Assembly: GCA_019321725.1 (NCBI GenBank)
Contig: CM033108.1
Location: forward strand, 13,410,060 to 13,474,059
Origin: Paulownia fortunei
Taxonomy: Eukaryota; Streptophyta; Magnoliopsida; Lamiales; Paulowniaceae
DNA: 64,000 bases
Reading direction: 5' to 3'
A program made the translations under genes and the position numbers. The notes under the pieces are model-generated. The model was not told the origin of the DNA. It worked only from the letters and a program-made list of their open reading frames with translations, and did not search any database. Shown here one piece after another: positions 48,516 to 61,942 of the stretch (position 1 is its first letter; every line of letters begins with the position of its first letter).

Positions 48516-51118
48516 TGCTTATATGATTATTAGCCATTGGATTATGGCGGTATACAGAGCTCTTTTTCGGTGCATGGGATAGTAGTGTTGGTCAGGGGCC
48601 CAAGAAAGAAATGATTTTGAGAGAAATATTTTGATGCATAAAATTGCATTATGGGCATAACATGTTGAGATGCATGACTCGATATTATGGATTATTCTTT
48701 GACACGCATAATTTTTACTTGCTGAGCGTTAGCTCATATAGTTTATGCATTGTAGGTGAGTACGACGATACCTGAAGCATCTTTAATTGGCTAGGCGGCG
48801 GTTGGAGCTCCTGCAGGTGTCTGAGAGAGTGTGTACATGGATGACGACCTGTTGGGCTATTTTGTTGGCTGGTTATATTTTGAGTCTGTTGTATTATATT
48901 TTTAGACTGGTACTATATTTCGCTTTTAAAACTTTACTGTAAACAAGTATGTAAATATTGGGTTATTGTGGGTGTTGTGTTTTTATATAAATATTGATCC
49001 TGCTATATACATGATATGTGTTAGAAAGTATTTTAAACAGGGTTGTGCATGTAAGAAGTGATATATCTTTTCTTAAAGTGTTACAAAAAAAAAAAAATTC
49101 CATGCATGCACACAGGTTCTATCATGTTAAATTATAATATATATCTAGTTGTGTAGTAATGGGGGTGTTACAGTCTATGCATTGTAGTTACAAATAAATC
49201 TTTACTTACCTTTGATCGGTTGTGTGTTACTTCTAGGTTTCTTAAGTATTACTCCTCAACCCTAGATGTAAAACAATCTATAAAAATACAAATATCAATC
49301 AAAATCCTCAATTAAAAAGTTTATTATACCTAATGTAGTATAAAGTCTTGAATCTCAATTTAACTAAATAACCTTACCACTTAGAAACTATAATCGAATA
49401 CAACCTTCTATGTACCTTTGTTCTATATCTTAAATGTATACTAACCTCACTTAATTGATGTATTATAACTCTTACAACATTTTCCTAAATGTTAGGGATC
49501 AAATGCACCATATCTATGCTGGAACATGTTAATGAACCAAATGGGACAGATTCACCACTTCACATTTTCTTGCTGCCACATTAATTTGCATGATGATTTT
49601 GACACCCTTAGACATATTCATTCACTCCATAAATTTTATCACTTATCTAACATCAAAAACAATGTAACCATGTCATAGAATGGCTAAAACTCATAGATGT
49701 AGCTTCCCAAGTTCAACTCCTTTCACAGCATACTGAAACAGATTTTTCCTACCTTGACAGTTTTACGCACTTCATGATATTAATGGTTTTGGCACCCTTA
49801 AATATATTCAATCACTCCCAAATTTTCACCACACTTATATAACATATAAAAAGAGACAACCAGGTCATATAATTTCCAAAACTAATGGATTTAATACTTT
49901 AAAACTAGTCTACTTCACACAGGATAAAATCTGAAATTCGATGGTGATAGTTTTGAGTATCTCTTCAATATCATGCCCTATGTCAATTTCTAACCGATGA
50001 AAATTTATTCCAATACTATTAACCCATATGTAAACATGTATATGATCATAATTATAGGTTTTATTCAACATACCATACACTTTTGAAGCCTAAAACACAA
50101 GAAAATAGTAAGGTGATAGTTTCTGCCACAAGTATTTCCTATTAAGTGTTTGTCATCAAAAACCCTTTCTTTGTGCACCAAAGTCTAACTAAAAACTTCC
50201 TAACACTTTTATAAGAGATATTTAAATCTTATTAAACAATAAAATCATTCAGAATAATCTGAAAATCAAAGGCAAAATCGTAGATAAGTATTACCTATGC
50301 AGATTTTGAGGTTAAACTTGATGGTAATCACTTCTCCTTTGCTTTTCTTGCTTTTATTTCAACTTGAAATCAATTTGGAGCACTTAGATACCTTAAGGTG
50401 TGTGTTTGGAAGATGAAAATGGCTGAAATGAAGGTCTGTTCGTGGCTTAAGGGTGAAGGGTTTGAGGTGTTAGCTTGAGATGTTAGCTTAAGCTTAATAA
50501 GAAAGCATGAGGTGGCATGTAATGGTATAATCTGATTTTCTCCCTTATCTTGAAGTCCTAATCTTGTGTGTCTCACATATTCTTATTTGGTTGCAACCTA
50601 TCTTAGTCACCATTCATTCCTATAGTAATTCCTATGTCCGTTCATTCGATCTCCAAATCGATTGACATCCGATTCTTAAATGATTGTCTAGTTTGCATTT
50701 CTAAAATCATATGCACATATGGACCTTGTATTATGACACTTAAATCACATTATATCATGTCCAGTATCCCAAGTATGTTAATCCATGGATGTATACTTTT
50801 AAAACACCTCGATTTAATTAAATCGAATCATATAAACTTACTAGTAACACCTTTAACACTTCCAAAATTATAACATATAACCTTTGAATATCCAATATAT
50901 CAATAAATCTATTCTTTTTCTTATTTAAATATAGAATTTCTTAATTAGATTATAAGATCTCAACCACTTATATCATGTGATAGCATTAGAGGTCTAACGA
51001 TTAAGAATGCTATATAAGATGTCATGTAAATGTTAATGCAAATTAGTATATAAGTAGCATGTAATGCATGAATCACATTGGCCAAATGAGTTGTGAAAGG
51101 TTCGGGTATCACAGTTAA

Positions 51119-52645
51119 CGCACTATTGTAATTGGGAAATCAATTGTAATTGGCATTACTCCAATAGGAAAAAATGTCATACAAATTGAAATATACTCCA
51201 TGTACTCCAACAAGGTATTAACCTTCGTAGGCCAATGAAGAGAATGGTTCCCGTTGGATGCAACAAACATCAAATTATAGAACATGGGAAGTGGTGACCT
51301 ATAAGGCATGATTGGTAGCGAAGGCTTATGCTTAAAATCAATATTTTGACTATTGAGAAAACCTTTTAGCACATACGATGTAAAAGTCTATTTGAACTTT
51401 GCTAGTTATATCTGTTTATTATGCTTACGAGATATGGTGAGTGGATATGATGACTGCCTTCCTCATATGGTATTAAGGAAGAATATCTGTATAAAGTGGC
51501 CTGAGGCTTTCTTATTCAAAGAAAGCGAGCAAAAGGTTTGCAAACTTAAGAGTCCATTTTTCGAACTCAAATAGTTTCCCCAAGTTGGAACATCTGATTT
51601 GCAAAAGAAATCAAATAGTTTGATGCTCTTAGCAATGCTGATGAACCAAGTGTGTACAAGAAGGTCAGTGGGATCAGCATGATGTTTGTTGTGTTTTGCA
51701 TTGATGACATTCTACTCATAGGGATAATGTAGAAATATTGTAGCCAACTTAGAGTTGTCGTCTACTAAGTTCTCCAAATATGATTTGGGAAAAATGTCCT
51801 AGGAATTGGGGATTGAGATCTATAGATATAGATCTAGCAGAATGCTCCTACTATCCTAAATCCACATTTATAGATGATAAAAGGGTTTAGTAAGAAGGAA
51901 TGCAATAAGAGCTTATGGCTATGAGTCATAGGTTTTCTCTTTCGAAGTATATGTCCCTAAAGACTTCTGAAAAAAAAAAGAGAAAATAACTCACATACTT
52001 TATGCATCCACAATAGAAAGCATAATAAATGTAAATATATATATGAGATATGATAAGTACTCTGAGTTTCATGAGTAGACATCAATCGTACTGACGATCC
52101 TCAAGAACTTATGAAGTACTAAGGATATCTTCTTGGAGTACGGTTGTGCAGAACTAAAACTGGGTTGTTTCATTTAGTTTTTAGTCCAATAAAGATGACT
52201 CAAAGTCTGTTCTAGATTTGTATTCATCCTTAATGGTGGGACAGTTAGGAAGAAAGAGTTCTAAGCTTGTAACAACTGTGGATATACACCAAGGATGAAT
52301 ATACAGCAGCATGTGATGTTGTGAAATAGAGTGTTTGGGTGTGGAACTTCATTCAAGTGTTGGATGTAGTTCTGACCATTGTTGATTGAGTATTGGAGTA
52401 CTCTGATAACAATAGGGCTATTTCTCAAGTAAAGAGCTAATATCTAATTGAAGTATCCAAGCAGTTATACATTAGCCACACCATGATTCTGAAAATCATT
52501 AGTAGAGGCAATGTCAAAGTGAAACGAGTTGCCTCTACAAAAAATATAGCAAACCCACTTATTGAACCCCTAAAGATAGTATTGGAGGATATCTTGGGGA
52601 AAATGGTCATAATCCAAGGCAATTATCACTAGGCAAGTGGTAAAG
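51119..52645 (+). pseudogene. Second C2 copia pol remnant
   Basis: A degenerate RT: WPEAFLFKESEQKVCKL at about 51499-51549, then PQVGTSDL and a broken active-site region near 51690-51720 (CFALMTFYS). RNase H fragments continue to 52620 (NPLIEPLKIVLEDIL near 52552). It parallels 37850-39240. Stops and shifts occur throughout. Confidence 0.7.
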
Positions 52646-53300
52646 TATTAGAATAGAGCCCGACAAGTTAATTTCTTTGGTCATCTTTATAATATTGTAA
52701 AATCAATCTTATTCATATTCATATCATAAAATGAAAATCTTCATCTTAAATTCACCATTATAAGAATTAGATGAAGTCCCCAGACCACACAAAGCTATGG
52801 GAAAAGGTCGCTCATAGGATGGCAATTGTGGAATATACCTCTATGACTGTGGTCTTAAAACATTCCAAGTCAAGAATCATCTTGAGATTGGACATCAATG
52901 AATTTGTTGAGATTTACACACACAATATATGCTTGTAAGGAGGATGCCTCGTTCTATGGGTATTATAGAGATACTAGTGCAAGTATGCAGGATCTTGTTA
53001 GGGAAAAAGTACACATAACTACCCTACCTAAAAATTCCCAGTTGAAATTTATTATTATCTAATGGGAATTTCCTTCTTATGATAAGTGTAGGAATTAGTC
53101 CTTTGACTTGAGGCACCATGGTAACCTTATGCATGACATGTTTCCCCCTGATGTATTTCTCGATTGCATGATAATCACAAGGGGTTTATGTTGGGTGTAA
53201 CATCTTCATGTATGGAGGTTAAAAAATGGCCAACAAAAGATATGTCTCATATCTAGATGAATAGGTGAATCTCCTATGTGTTCCAATGTACTTGACTCCA
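52646..53300 (+). repeat. C2-type LTR following the second pol remnant
   Basis: TATTAGAATAGAGCCCG corresponds to the C2 LTR start with changes; the blocks CTTGTAAGGAGGATGCCTCG and TTTGACTTGAGGCACCATGG follow in LTR order. The LTR is truncated at about 53300; 53300-53600 shows only a T-run at about 53457-53465. Confidence 0.6.
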
Positions 53301-53599
53301 AAGTCTTTATCAAAGGTTGGAAGAAAATTAGACAAGGATTTTCTAATACTTTATCATTGAGTCAAGGTGCTAGGAATTTCTTTTTCTTACTAATTTAGGA
53401 GGATATTGGTTGGATCCCCAACTCCACTCCAGATGCCTCGAGTTAAGCTACAAGGATTTTTTTTAGTGAATATCGCCTATGCATAGGTGGTGGGTTTGGC
53501 AACCCCTTACCCATTTTTTAAATCTCAAACACACATTGATATAAGTAATCTTAATCCAAAGTAAGTAAAACATGAGTAGTACTCCCTTAATCATTGAAA

Positions 53600-55550
53600 A
53601 ATCATTTAAAATGAATGTAAGAAATTAAAAGCCTATCTAATGTCACAATTTCCTTAAGTTGCTTTACAAGTTCTTCAAATTTCCAAGTGTCTGAGTTGAA
53701 TGTGCTACAAGCATGATTTGTGAGGAAATTTGCTGCTTGGTTGCCTTCTCTATAGATGTGAAAGAATGAGATATCCATCTTCAAAGAAATAAATAAAACC
53801 TGAGCAAGGAAAGGCGGGAGCATCCAATGTCCCTTATCATGCTTAAGTATAATTCGGAGAACACTTTGTGAATCAATCTCAACAACAAGTCAGTATAAAC
53901 CTCTTTCAAAGAATTTCTGAATCCCTTGAGCAACAATAGATATCTCAGCAACTGTAATTGAAATGCCATCACCCAAGAATAAGAAAATGCAAAAAGTGGT
54001 TTCCAGTCATGGTACCTTGTAATGCCCCCAACCCCAGCAATGCTTAGGTTACTTTTAGCAGCACCATCACAATTTAACTTCCAACATCCAGAAGATGACT
54101 TCTTCTACAATACCATTTTCTGAATTAACTTAGTTAGTTTATGAACAAAAATCCCCATTGATCTGCAAGAGTAACATCACCCTTCAAAAAGCTATGATCT
54201 AATTCTTTGTGCTAGTTTAAGGTGATTGTTAATTTGTATTTTAATTCTCCTGTGGTAGAATCGAGACCCTCTATACTTGGAATCGCTCCTTAATATACCA
54301 GAGAATTAATAATGATATGATGGACTAAAAATATATCTTAGAACTAAATGGAGCAGAAAATCTCCACTTTAAAATCTAGAGCTAGAATAAATCAGTCTAA
54401 AGATGAGGAATTTGGAGCTTCCAAAGCTTGGTTGCCTATCTCCCTTGAATAAGTAGATGCTTGAAAGTTTCAGCATCAACTTTACATTAGCATATTGAAA
54501 CCATATCAAATTCTCTTTGAGTCATGCACTCACCAACTGGAATGTACACTCGAAATAATCTCCAAAGGAAGATTGAAATGGTAGGCTTAATGATGGGTCC
54601 CAAATAGATTCAAGTAGATGTTGTCGAGGTTTGGATTGCCTAATATCACTCTAGGTAGATTTTAAAGGAAAGCTTACATTTGATGATAGTTTCCAAATAA
54701 GTAAATCCTTTGTTCCTTGTAATACCAGTTGTTTTATTATTTCACCACACATAACCTAGGCAAAGCTACAACAATTATCAATGTACCATTATATCTCATA
54801 AAAGCACTGACTGTCTCCAAAGGATGAATGCTTCCAACCAATTTGTAGAGTGGCCCATCATTAATCCAAATTTTCTTACCAAAATAAACATTATCCTTCA
54901 CTAATCCTCTAAAATATGTTATATTAAACTTTCTCTCTAATTCGACAAAGATGCGTCTAAATAAACGAATGATTAAGCTGATAGGGAGCAATAGCTTCGT
55001 AAAAGAATTACAATATTTGAGTTTCATAAACTTCACCTAAAGAGAGTTAGAAGTCCTAAAATTCCACCAAAGTTTGATTGGAAAGGAAATCAGGACTTCA
55101 TCAAATTTCTTTTCCCCAACCCCCCTCCATCCAAAGGATACCAATTATCTTGCTAAGTGTTCGAATGGACGTTAGATTTTCCATCAGATGAGGCCCAAAA
55201 AAATCTTGCCAATAACCTCTCAATTCAATTAATGATCGACTTTGGAGCTAAAAAAACTTGGAATAGATGTAGAGGCAGGGAGCATAGTACAGTGCAAATT
55301 AATTCTAACCAGCCTCCATGTGAAAGATGTGCTTTATCCCATCCACTAACATAATCCCAAATCTTTGTTAAGATGGCATCAAATAAAGGAGCACCAAGGT
55401 ACATGGGGTTTTTCAAATCAACGAGAGGACTTTGGTAGGGTGATTCAATCTTCCCTATGTTTTTTTGTTAGCCTTGGAACTTTTTCCAAAAGGGGTACAT
55501 AAATTGTTCATAAAATATCCAACTTTGCATTATCATAGCTTAGGGGGATG
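53600..55550 (-). mobile_element. LINE (non-LTR) 3' portion, degenerate
   Basis: In minus orientation: the end of RT with MYLGAPLF and SGWDKAHLSHGGWLEL (55416-55290), a zf-RVT-like region (about 54370-54560), then an RNase H domain (about 54110-53602) with WKLNCDGAAKSN and FFHIYREGNQAANFLTNHAC. These are characteristic of plant L1-type LINEs. Frames are broken repeatedly. The Ty3 element inserted at its upstream edge. Confidence 0.75.
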
Positions 55551-55555
55551 TCTTA

Positions 55556-57302
55556 TGTAACACCCCTTAACCTAACTGCAGAGCCTAAACAAGCTGATAC
55601 AGTTAAGTCGAGAAATATTAATTTTTCATCTTTACTAGAGTTATGGTTTTTCATAAAAGTTCCCATTTTTAGCTATAAGAGAAAGAACTTGAATCATTTT
55701 AAACACACCATATACATATATCAAAACTAAGTACATCTGTTTACAAAACCATAATAGAGCGGCTTATTTAAAAACAAAACAGAGTTTTCAAAATAAACTA
55801 CAAAACAGGTCGAAGCATAACATATGAACAAATCTCTGTCCGGCCGCTCTAGAGACTCACTCAGTCAACCTCTAAACCTGTACATTTCCACCTGCATCAC
55901 ATGAATCTAATGAGCTAAAGGCTCAATAAGATGAAACTGATGCAATAACAAATAACATATATGCACATCTCATAAATCATTAAATGCAATATTCTATTTA
56001 ATAACTTTCATTCATAAATCATTCTTTAGGGCCCTTGAAGTGTGGTACCTAACTAATAGTGATAGACCATAGTTTTCGGAACCTGTTCATAATGATTGGC
56101 CAATAAGAGAACTAATACGGGGTTTCCATACTTGGTCTTTCAACCTCAGGTATTAGCCGTATTCTATCTCATTCATTGTGGCTTTCCTATACCGATTTTT
56201 CAACCTCAAGTATTTACCACCATTTATTGGGTCCGTCGGTCCCTCCCGCATCCCTTGTCTACCCGACCATCAATCAAGTACCATACTTCCTTTTCAAAAA
56301 CCTCATTATATTCTTAATAGTGTCATGCTTCATAAACCATAAATGCATCAAACATTACATCATTTGACAAACAACAACAATCACATTAAAACATGAACAA
56401 ACATTATATGATTCTTGTGATACACCAAATGAAAGCTTCAACTTACCTCAAGTCCACTTTGTGCTAGGTGAAAAGGCCAATCTCTTTGGAAGATAGGATG
56501 TATTAAAGGCCTTGATTAAGTTGGATTTAAGCTTCAAAATCAACGGTTTTCAAGTTTAAAAGGATGGAAACTTGTTCTAGCTTGTGTTCTATGGATTCAT
56601 ATGGATTGAATTCAACTTTTGTGAATATGAGAGTGTAGAAATTTGGGAGAAACTTAGGAGAATAAGGGCTGGTCGTTTTTGAGGTGCTTCCACAAGAAAT
56701 ATGGATGAAAATGATTTCTTTGACCTTTCAAAGATAGATAAGTGGAGGGTGATGATTGGTTGCATCATGCTTGGTGTCTTCTCATGCCAAAAGCCACGTT
56801 CATGGGCTAAGGAGATGACAAAAATTGATGATTTGGTGTTATAATCAAGTGCAATGCGGTTTAGAATGGTTTTATGCAACCTAGTCAACCAACCAATCAA
56901 ATTGCACCATTGTGCATACTTTTAGTTCTTAGCCAATGTAACATATTTCAAGTAAATATTTAGGCAATTAATCACTTTAGCATATAACTAGTATGGAGCA
57001 ATACAAATAATTCATTTCATGACCATTCGACACATCAATCTTCCTTAACAGAGATACCGAGCTTTTCACTGCAAAAAGGGCACTTAAGGAATATGTTAAA
57101 TCAAGAAATGAAAGTTTGATCTCATATTTCATGTACTAATGCATGTTAAATCATAACTGAAGCATATAATAACAATTATTCATGTTCGTGCAATCATGCT
57201 ATTTGTAAGCCATAATTCAATAATGCACATTGATTAGATGCATATTCATGCAAAATGCTTATTATTGGCTATGTATGAGAGAATTGAGAATTGGGCATTA
57301 CA
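55556..57302 (-). repeat. Ty3 3' LTR
   Basis: 1747 bp; on the plus strand TGTAACACCCC to GGGCATTACA. It lacks the 555-bp segment present in the solo LTR at 44768. Confidence 0.95.
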
Positions 57303-57693
57303 ATCCTTCCTTCCTTATAAAAATTTCGTCCTCGAAATTTGACGTACCAAAAAATTCCGAATACTTGCTCTGTATTTCTTCTTCTCTTTCGCATGTGGCC
57401 TCTTCTACAGAATGATTCCTCCATAATACTTTAACAAGTCGAATCATTTTTGTTCTCAACTCTTTTTCCTTCTGATCTAGAATTTGCACTGGTTTCTCTT
57501 CATAGGCTAAATCATGAGTCAATTCCAACGGTTCATAACTCAACACATGAGAAGGGTTTGAAATGTACTTTCTCAACATAGACACATGGAAAACATTGTG
57601 AACAATAGATAATGATGGAGGTAAGGCCACTCTATAAGCTTTATCACCAACTCTTTCAAGAATACCTTGGACTGAGTTTTCCTTTCTTTCCAA
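57298..57693 (-). pseudogene. Ty3 integrase C-terminus and chromodomain-like tail
   Basis: Contains RVGDKAYRVALPPSLS, VFHVSMLRKY, then KVLWRNHSVEEATCERE, the arrangement seen at the end of Tekay chromovirus integrases. It is out of frame with the preceding core because of a small deletion at about 57660-57672, which removes part of the GPY/F-type region. Confidence 0.85.
57303..57316 (-). other. Ty3 polypurine tract
   Basis: Minus strand AAGGAAGGAAGGAT adjoins the LTR. The pol frame runs through it and stops 5 bp into the LTR. Confidence 0.8.
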
Positions 57694-59134
57694 ATCTCAT
57701 AACACTTTTCATTGGAGCTACTTTTAAGAACACATGATCCCCAATGGCAAACTCTAGATCTTTTCTCCGTTTATCTGCATAACTTTTCTGTCTACTCTGC
57801 GCAATCTTCATTCTCTCTCGTATCTTCTCCACTACCTTAGCGGTATGTTGAACTATTTCTGGACCAAGTAGGCTTCGTTCTCCAACTTCATCCCAATGAA
57901 CTGGAGATCTACATTTCCTTCCATACAATGCTTCATAAGGCGCCATTCCAATTGTTGATTGGTAGCTATTATTATAAGTAAACTCCACTAATGGAAGCTT
58001 TGCATCCCAACTCCCTTGAAAATCTAGCACACAAGCTCTTAACATATCCTCTAATATTTGAATAACCCTTTCTAATTGCCCGTCACTTTGTGGATGAAAT
58101 GCTATATTGAATGCAAGTTTTGTTCCCATGGCACTGTGTAAGCTCTTCCAAAATGTAGATGTAAACTTAGGATCTCTGTCAGACACTATTGAAACTGGCA
58201 CCCCATGTAACCTGACTATCTCTTTAATATATTGTTGAGCATACTGGTCCATATTGTATGTGGATTTCACTGGAAGAAAATGGGCTGATTTAGTTAATCT
58301 ATGAACAATCACCCATATGGAATTATACCCCTTTTGTGTTCTAGGTAATCCAAGCACAAAGTCCATTGTAATGTGCTCCCATTTCCACTCTGGAATCAAC
58401 AAAGGCTTCAACAACCCTGATGGTCTTTGATGTTCAATCTTAACTTGTCGACAAGTTAGACATTCAGCCACAAATTTTGCTATATCTCTCTTCATTTTAG
58501 GCCACCAATAATGTTGTTGTAAGTCCTTATACATTTTTGTGCTACCTGGGTGTACTGAGTAAGGAGTAGTATGAGCTTCTTCTAAAATATCTCCTTTCAT
58601 GGTCTTGTCAAACGGTACACACAGTCTCCCTTTATATTGAATAATCCCATCTTCAGTAATAGAGAAGTCTGGCCTCTTTCCAACCTCAATCATTCTTTTC
58701 AATCTACACAAATGCGTGTCCACCTTTTGACCTTCTCTAATTCTATCTTGAAGTACAGGTCTCAACACTAAGGCTGAAAACAAATACTTTTTCCCTTTAG
58801 GTACAATTTCAAGCTCTAATCTCTGCAAATCCAGTAATATTGACTTTTGTATAACAAAAAGAGAAGACGTGGATTTTCTGCTCAATGCATCTGCAACCAC
58901 ATTCGCTTTACCAGGATGATAGTTGATCACACAATCATAATCCTTCACAAGTTCTAACCATCTTCTTTGTCTCATATTCAACTCTTTTTGGGTAAAGAAG
59001 TACTTCAAACTCTTATGATCTGTGTATATCTCACACTTCTCACCATACAAATAATGTCTCCAAATTTTCAAGGCAAAAACCGCAGCAGCAAGTTCCGAAT
59101 CATGGATTTGATAATTCTTTTCATATTCCTTCAA
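57656..59134 (-). pseudogene. Ty3 RNase H end and integrase core
   Basis: 492 residues. The RNase H tail has [11 protein letters not shown] and VVADALSRK. The integrase zinc finger has H residues in [10 protein letters not shown] and cysteines in CLTCRQ. Catalytic residues: D in [10 protein letters not shown] in VSDRDPKF, E in GQLERV. The upstream neighbour is separated by an in-frame TAA at 59135-59137. Confidence 0.9.
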
Positions 59135-59458
59135 TTACCTTGAAGCATAGGCAATAACCTTCCCATTTTGCATCAAAACAGCACCCAAACCATTTTTTGA
59201 AGCGTCGCTATACACCACGAATCCACCAATTCCAATTGGAATGGTAAGAACAGGAGCTGTAGTCAATTTTTGTTTCAGTTCTTCAAAACTTCTTTCACAA
59301 GCATTGGTCCACAAGAACTTCACATTCTTTCTTGTCAACTTTCTTGTCAACATTGTCATTGGAGTTGCTATCTTTGAAAACCCCTGAACAAATCGTCGAT
59401 AGTACCCTGCTAATCCAAGAAACTCCTTACTTCTGATATATTTGTTGGTGTTGGCCAC
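59135..59458 (-). pseudogene. Ty3 RNase H start
   Basis: Carries [15 protein letters not shown] and the RNase H start FVVYSDASKNGLGAVLM. It is shifted relative to RT by a single-base change in the region 59412-59425 and ends at TAA 59135-59137. Confidence 0.88.
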
Positions 59459-60738
59459 TTAATGACAGCTTCTACCTTGCTCGGATCAACAGAAATACCA
59501 TCCTTTGATACTACATGACCTAGGAATACCACTTGTTCAAGCCAAAACTCACACTTCTTGAATTTAGCATACAACTGTTTTTCTTTAAGAACTTGCAGCA
59601 CAATCTTCAAATGTTCCTTGTGCTCTTCTTTATCACATGAATAAATTAGGATGTCATCAATAAACACAATCACAAATTTATCGAGATATTGCTTGAACAC
59701 CCTATTCATTAGATCCATAAAAGCTGCAGGGGCATTGGTTAAACCGAAAGGCATCACTAGAAATTCATAATGTCCATACCTTGTTCGGGATGCAGTCTTT
59801 GGTATGTCTTCTTCCTTGATCTTCAATTGATGATACCCAGAACGCAAATCAATCTTAGAAAATACAGATGCTCCCTGTAATTGATCAAACAAATCATCTA
59901 TTCTTGGGAGTGGATACTTATTCTTGACTGTTATCTTATTCAACTCTCTATAATCAATGCACAACCGCAATGTACCATCTTTCTTTTTCACGAACAACAC
60001 AGGTGCTCCCCAAGGAGAATAACTAGGGCGAATAAAACCCTTATCAAGCAATTCTTGCAATTGAACTTTCAACTCTTTCAATTCTGTCGGTGCCATTCGG
60101 TATGGTGCTTTAGAAATAGAAGTAGTTCCTGGCATAACATCAATCACAAATTCGATCTCTCGATTCGATGGTAATTCTGGTAAATCATCTGGAAATACCT
60201 CAACAAATTCTTGAACCACATCTACATTTTCTGGCTTTAATTGTGCTTCAACTGAGGTGTCCAGAACACTTGCCAAATACCCAACACAACCTTTATTCAA
60301 CATCTTTTGAGCTTTCAATGCAGATATAATTGGTAAGGACCGTGAGAATGAGATACCATTAAACATAAACTGTTCTTCCCCAGGTGGCTGAAAAATCACA
60401 ATCTTCTTATTACAATCAATTGTTGCATGATATTTGGTAAGCCAATCCATACCTAGAATAACCTCAAAATTTGGCATCGGTAAAACAACAAGATCTGCAT
60501 AGAGAGTCCTATCACTAATCTGAATAGAACAAGCCCTTAACATTTGGTTGGAATCCATTTCTTCCCCAGATGGAACAGTCACACTGTACCTTACTTTTAA
60601 TAAATCTGGTGTAATGCCCAATTTTCTCACAAATGCACATGATGCAAATGAATGCGTAGATCCAGAATCTATCAATGCAATTGCAGGTATCCCAAAAATT
60701 AAAATAGTACCTGTGACTACGGAAGCATCTGCATCAGC
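59410..60738 (-). pseudogene. Ty3 protease and reverse transcriptase
   Basis: Protease motif [11 protein letters not shown] near the start; VILGMDWL follows. [47 protein letters not shown], and the active site [10 protein letters not shown]. It reads in gag's frame after TAA 60739-60741, so stop readthrough or loss is needed for a gag-pol product. Confidence 0.92.
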
Positions 60739-61197
60739 TTATTCTTGTGTCATTGCATACACTCTCCCCTGAACTTTCCCTTGTACTGTTGGGCAATCCT
60801 TTGCTATATGTCCAGGCTTTTTACACTTAAAACAACGATTAGTACCACTATAGCATTCCCCAAAATGATTCTTCCCACACTTAGTACATTTAGGCCTTTC
60901 AATTGTAGAAGAAGTCTGTCCAACTCTAGGACGTTTTTCATTCCCTTGGCTTAATTTTTCCTCTCCTTTCTTCCACTGGTTTAGATTTCTAGGAGTGAAT
61001 ACTTGCTTCTTTTGTTGTTGGAATTTCTCAATCTCTTTCTCATCTAAATCAGCCATCAAAGCCTTGTCCACCAGTTCTCTAAACTCTGTTACTGAAGACA
61101 TTCTCACATCTCTTCTAATTTCAGGATTAAGGCCCCTCAAGAAATGATCCATCTTCTCATTGTTGTCTCTGGCAATGTATGGTACATACTTGCAACC
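60739..61197 (-). pseudogene. Ty3 gag C-terminal part with zinc knuckles
   Basis: [15 protein letters not shown], a Lys/Gln-rich linker, a C-x2-C-x3-H-x3-C like motif ([12 protein letters not shown]) and a canonical CCHC knuckle, [14 protein letters not shown]. It is bounded by TAG 61198-61200 upstream and TAA 60739-60741 downstream. Confidence 0.88.
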
Positions 61198-61740
61198 CTA
61201 TTCAAATTTTCTCACATAATCACATACAGACATCCCTCCTTGTTTTAACTCCAAGAATTCCTTTACTCTGAGTGACCTAGCATCCCTGGTGAAATACTTA
61301 TCATAAAAGATTGTTTTAAACCTCTCCCAAGTTAGTTCTTCCATATTCACTGCAAGTTTAGCTCCTTCCCACCAAGTTCTAGCATCCTTCTTTAACAAGA
61401 AAATTGCACAGAGTACCTTCTCAGCATCATCAATTTGCATGTAGTCAAAGATAGTGTCCAAAGATTTCACCCATTCCTCTGCAACCATGGGATCAGACCC
61501 ACCATTAAAATCAACCGGTTCCATCTTTCTAAACTTCTCATATACAGCCTGTGAAGGATCCTGTCGAGCTTGTGGTGGAGGAAGGCGCTGATTCTGTTCT
61601 TGGGTTCTTTGTTGTATATCTAGCAATTGTTGTATTTGTTCACCATGCATTCTAGTTTGTTGTTGAATGAGATCAGTCAAATTGTCCACCACACTATGAT
61701 TACCCTCATGATCATCCATTGTCTTCCTTTTTGGTGCCAT
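61198..61740 (-). pseudogene. Ty3 gag N-terminal part
   Basis: Start placed at the ATG at 61738-61740 ([10 protein letters not shown]). An earlier in-frame ATG at 61845 would add a hydrophobic leader untypical of gag. A Gln-rich segment is followed by the Retrotransposon_gag region ([38 protein letters not shown]). It ends at in-frame TAG 61198-61200. Confidence 0.88.
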
Positions 61741-61923
61741 GACCTGATATGCATTGCCCAGTCTCATTCCATTCATTAGCCATAATAAATGCATAATCAT
61801 GACAATAACATGGAATGAAATATAATCAAATAAACATAAAAGCAACTAAACAAGTAGTTGACCAAGTTTCCCAACCAGGATATGTTCATATGCCTTCTTC
61901 TGTCTACAGGAATGACTAAACCT

Positions 61924-61937
61924 CCGCTCTGATACTA
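61924..61937 (-). other. Ty3 primer-binding site
   Basis: Minus strand TAGTATCAGAGCGG, starting 5 bp from the LTR; the TATCAGAGC core matches the initiator tRNA-Met type. Confidence 0.75.
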
Positions 61938-61942
61938 CAAAC

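Larger units (their letters stand above)
43975..49172 (+). mobile_element. L4: inverted L-family LTR nested in the L3 LTR
   Basis: Starts TGTGATACCCGAGCC and ends GGGTGTTACA, with target duplication GTCTA at 43970-43974 and 49173-49177. After removing the nested Ty3 LTR it is about 2895 bp with no coding region, hence a solo LTR. It is the reverse complement of the L3 LTR around it, for example 47080-47110 against 50295-50330. Confidence 0.85.
41409..51113 (-). mobile_element. L3: internally deleted L-family LTR element with nested insertions
   Basis: Outer flanks GTTAA at 41404-41408 and 51114-51118 define one insertion. In minus orientation it has an LTR (42941-51113, about 2970 bp after removing L4), a primer site, a 365-bp leader, then only the outer 1150 bp of the second LTR (41409-about 42558). 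A deletion thus runs from the leader into the 3' LTR and removes all coding sequence. The outer base at 41409 is A instead of T. Confidence 0.75.

Noticed and set aside
41409..51113. A single intact 9.7-kb autonomous retrotransposon
   Set aside because: The internal target duplications GTCTA and AGAAG show two nested LTR insertions; only LTR and leader sequence belong to the outer element, with no gag or pol.
56589..56900. 103-codon minus frame, repeated at 62976-63287
   Set aside because: Lies inside the Ty3 LTR and is duplicated with it; in the solo LTR the same frame is broken (45240-45260).
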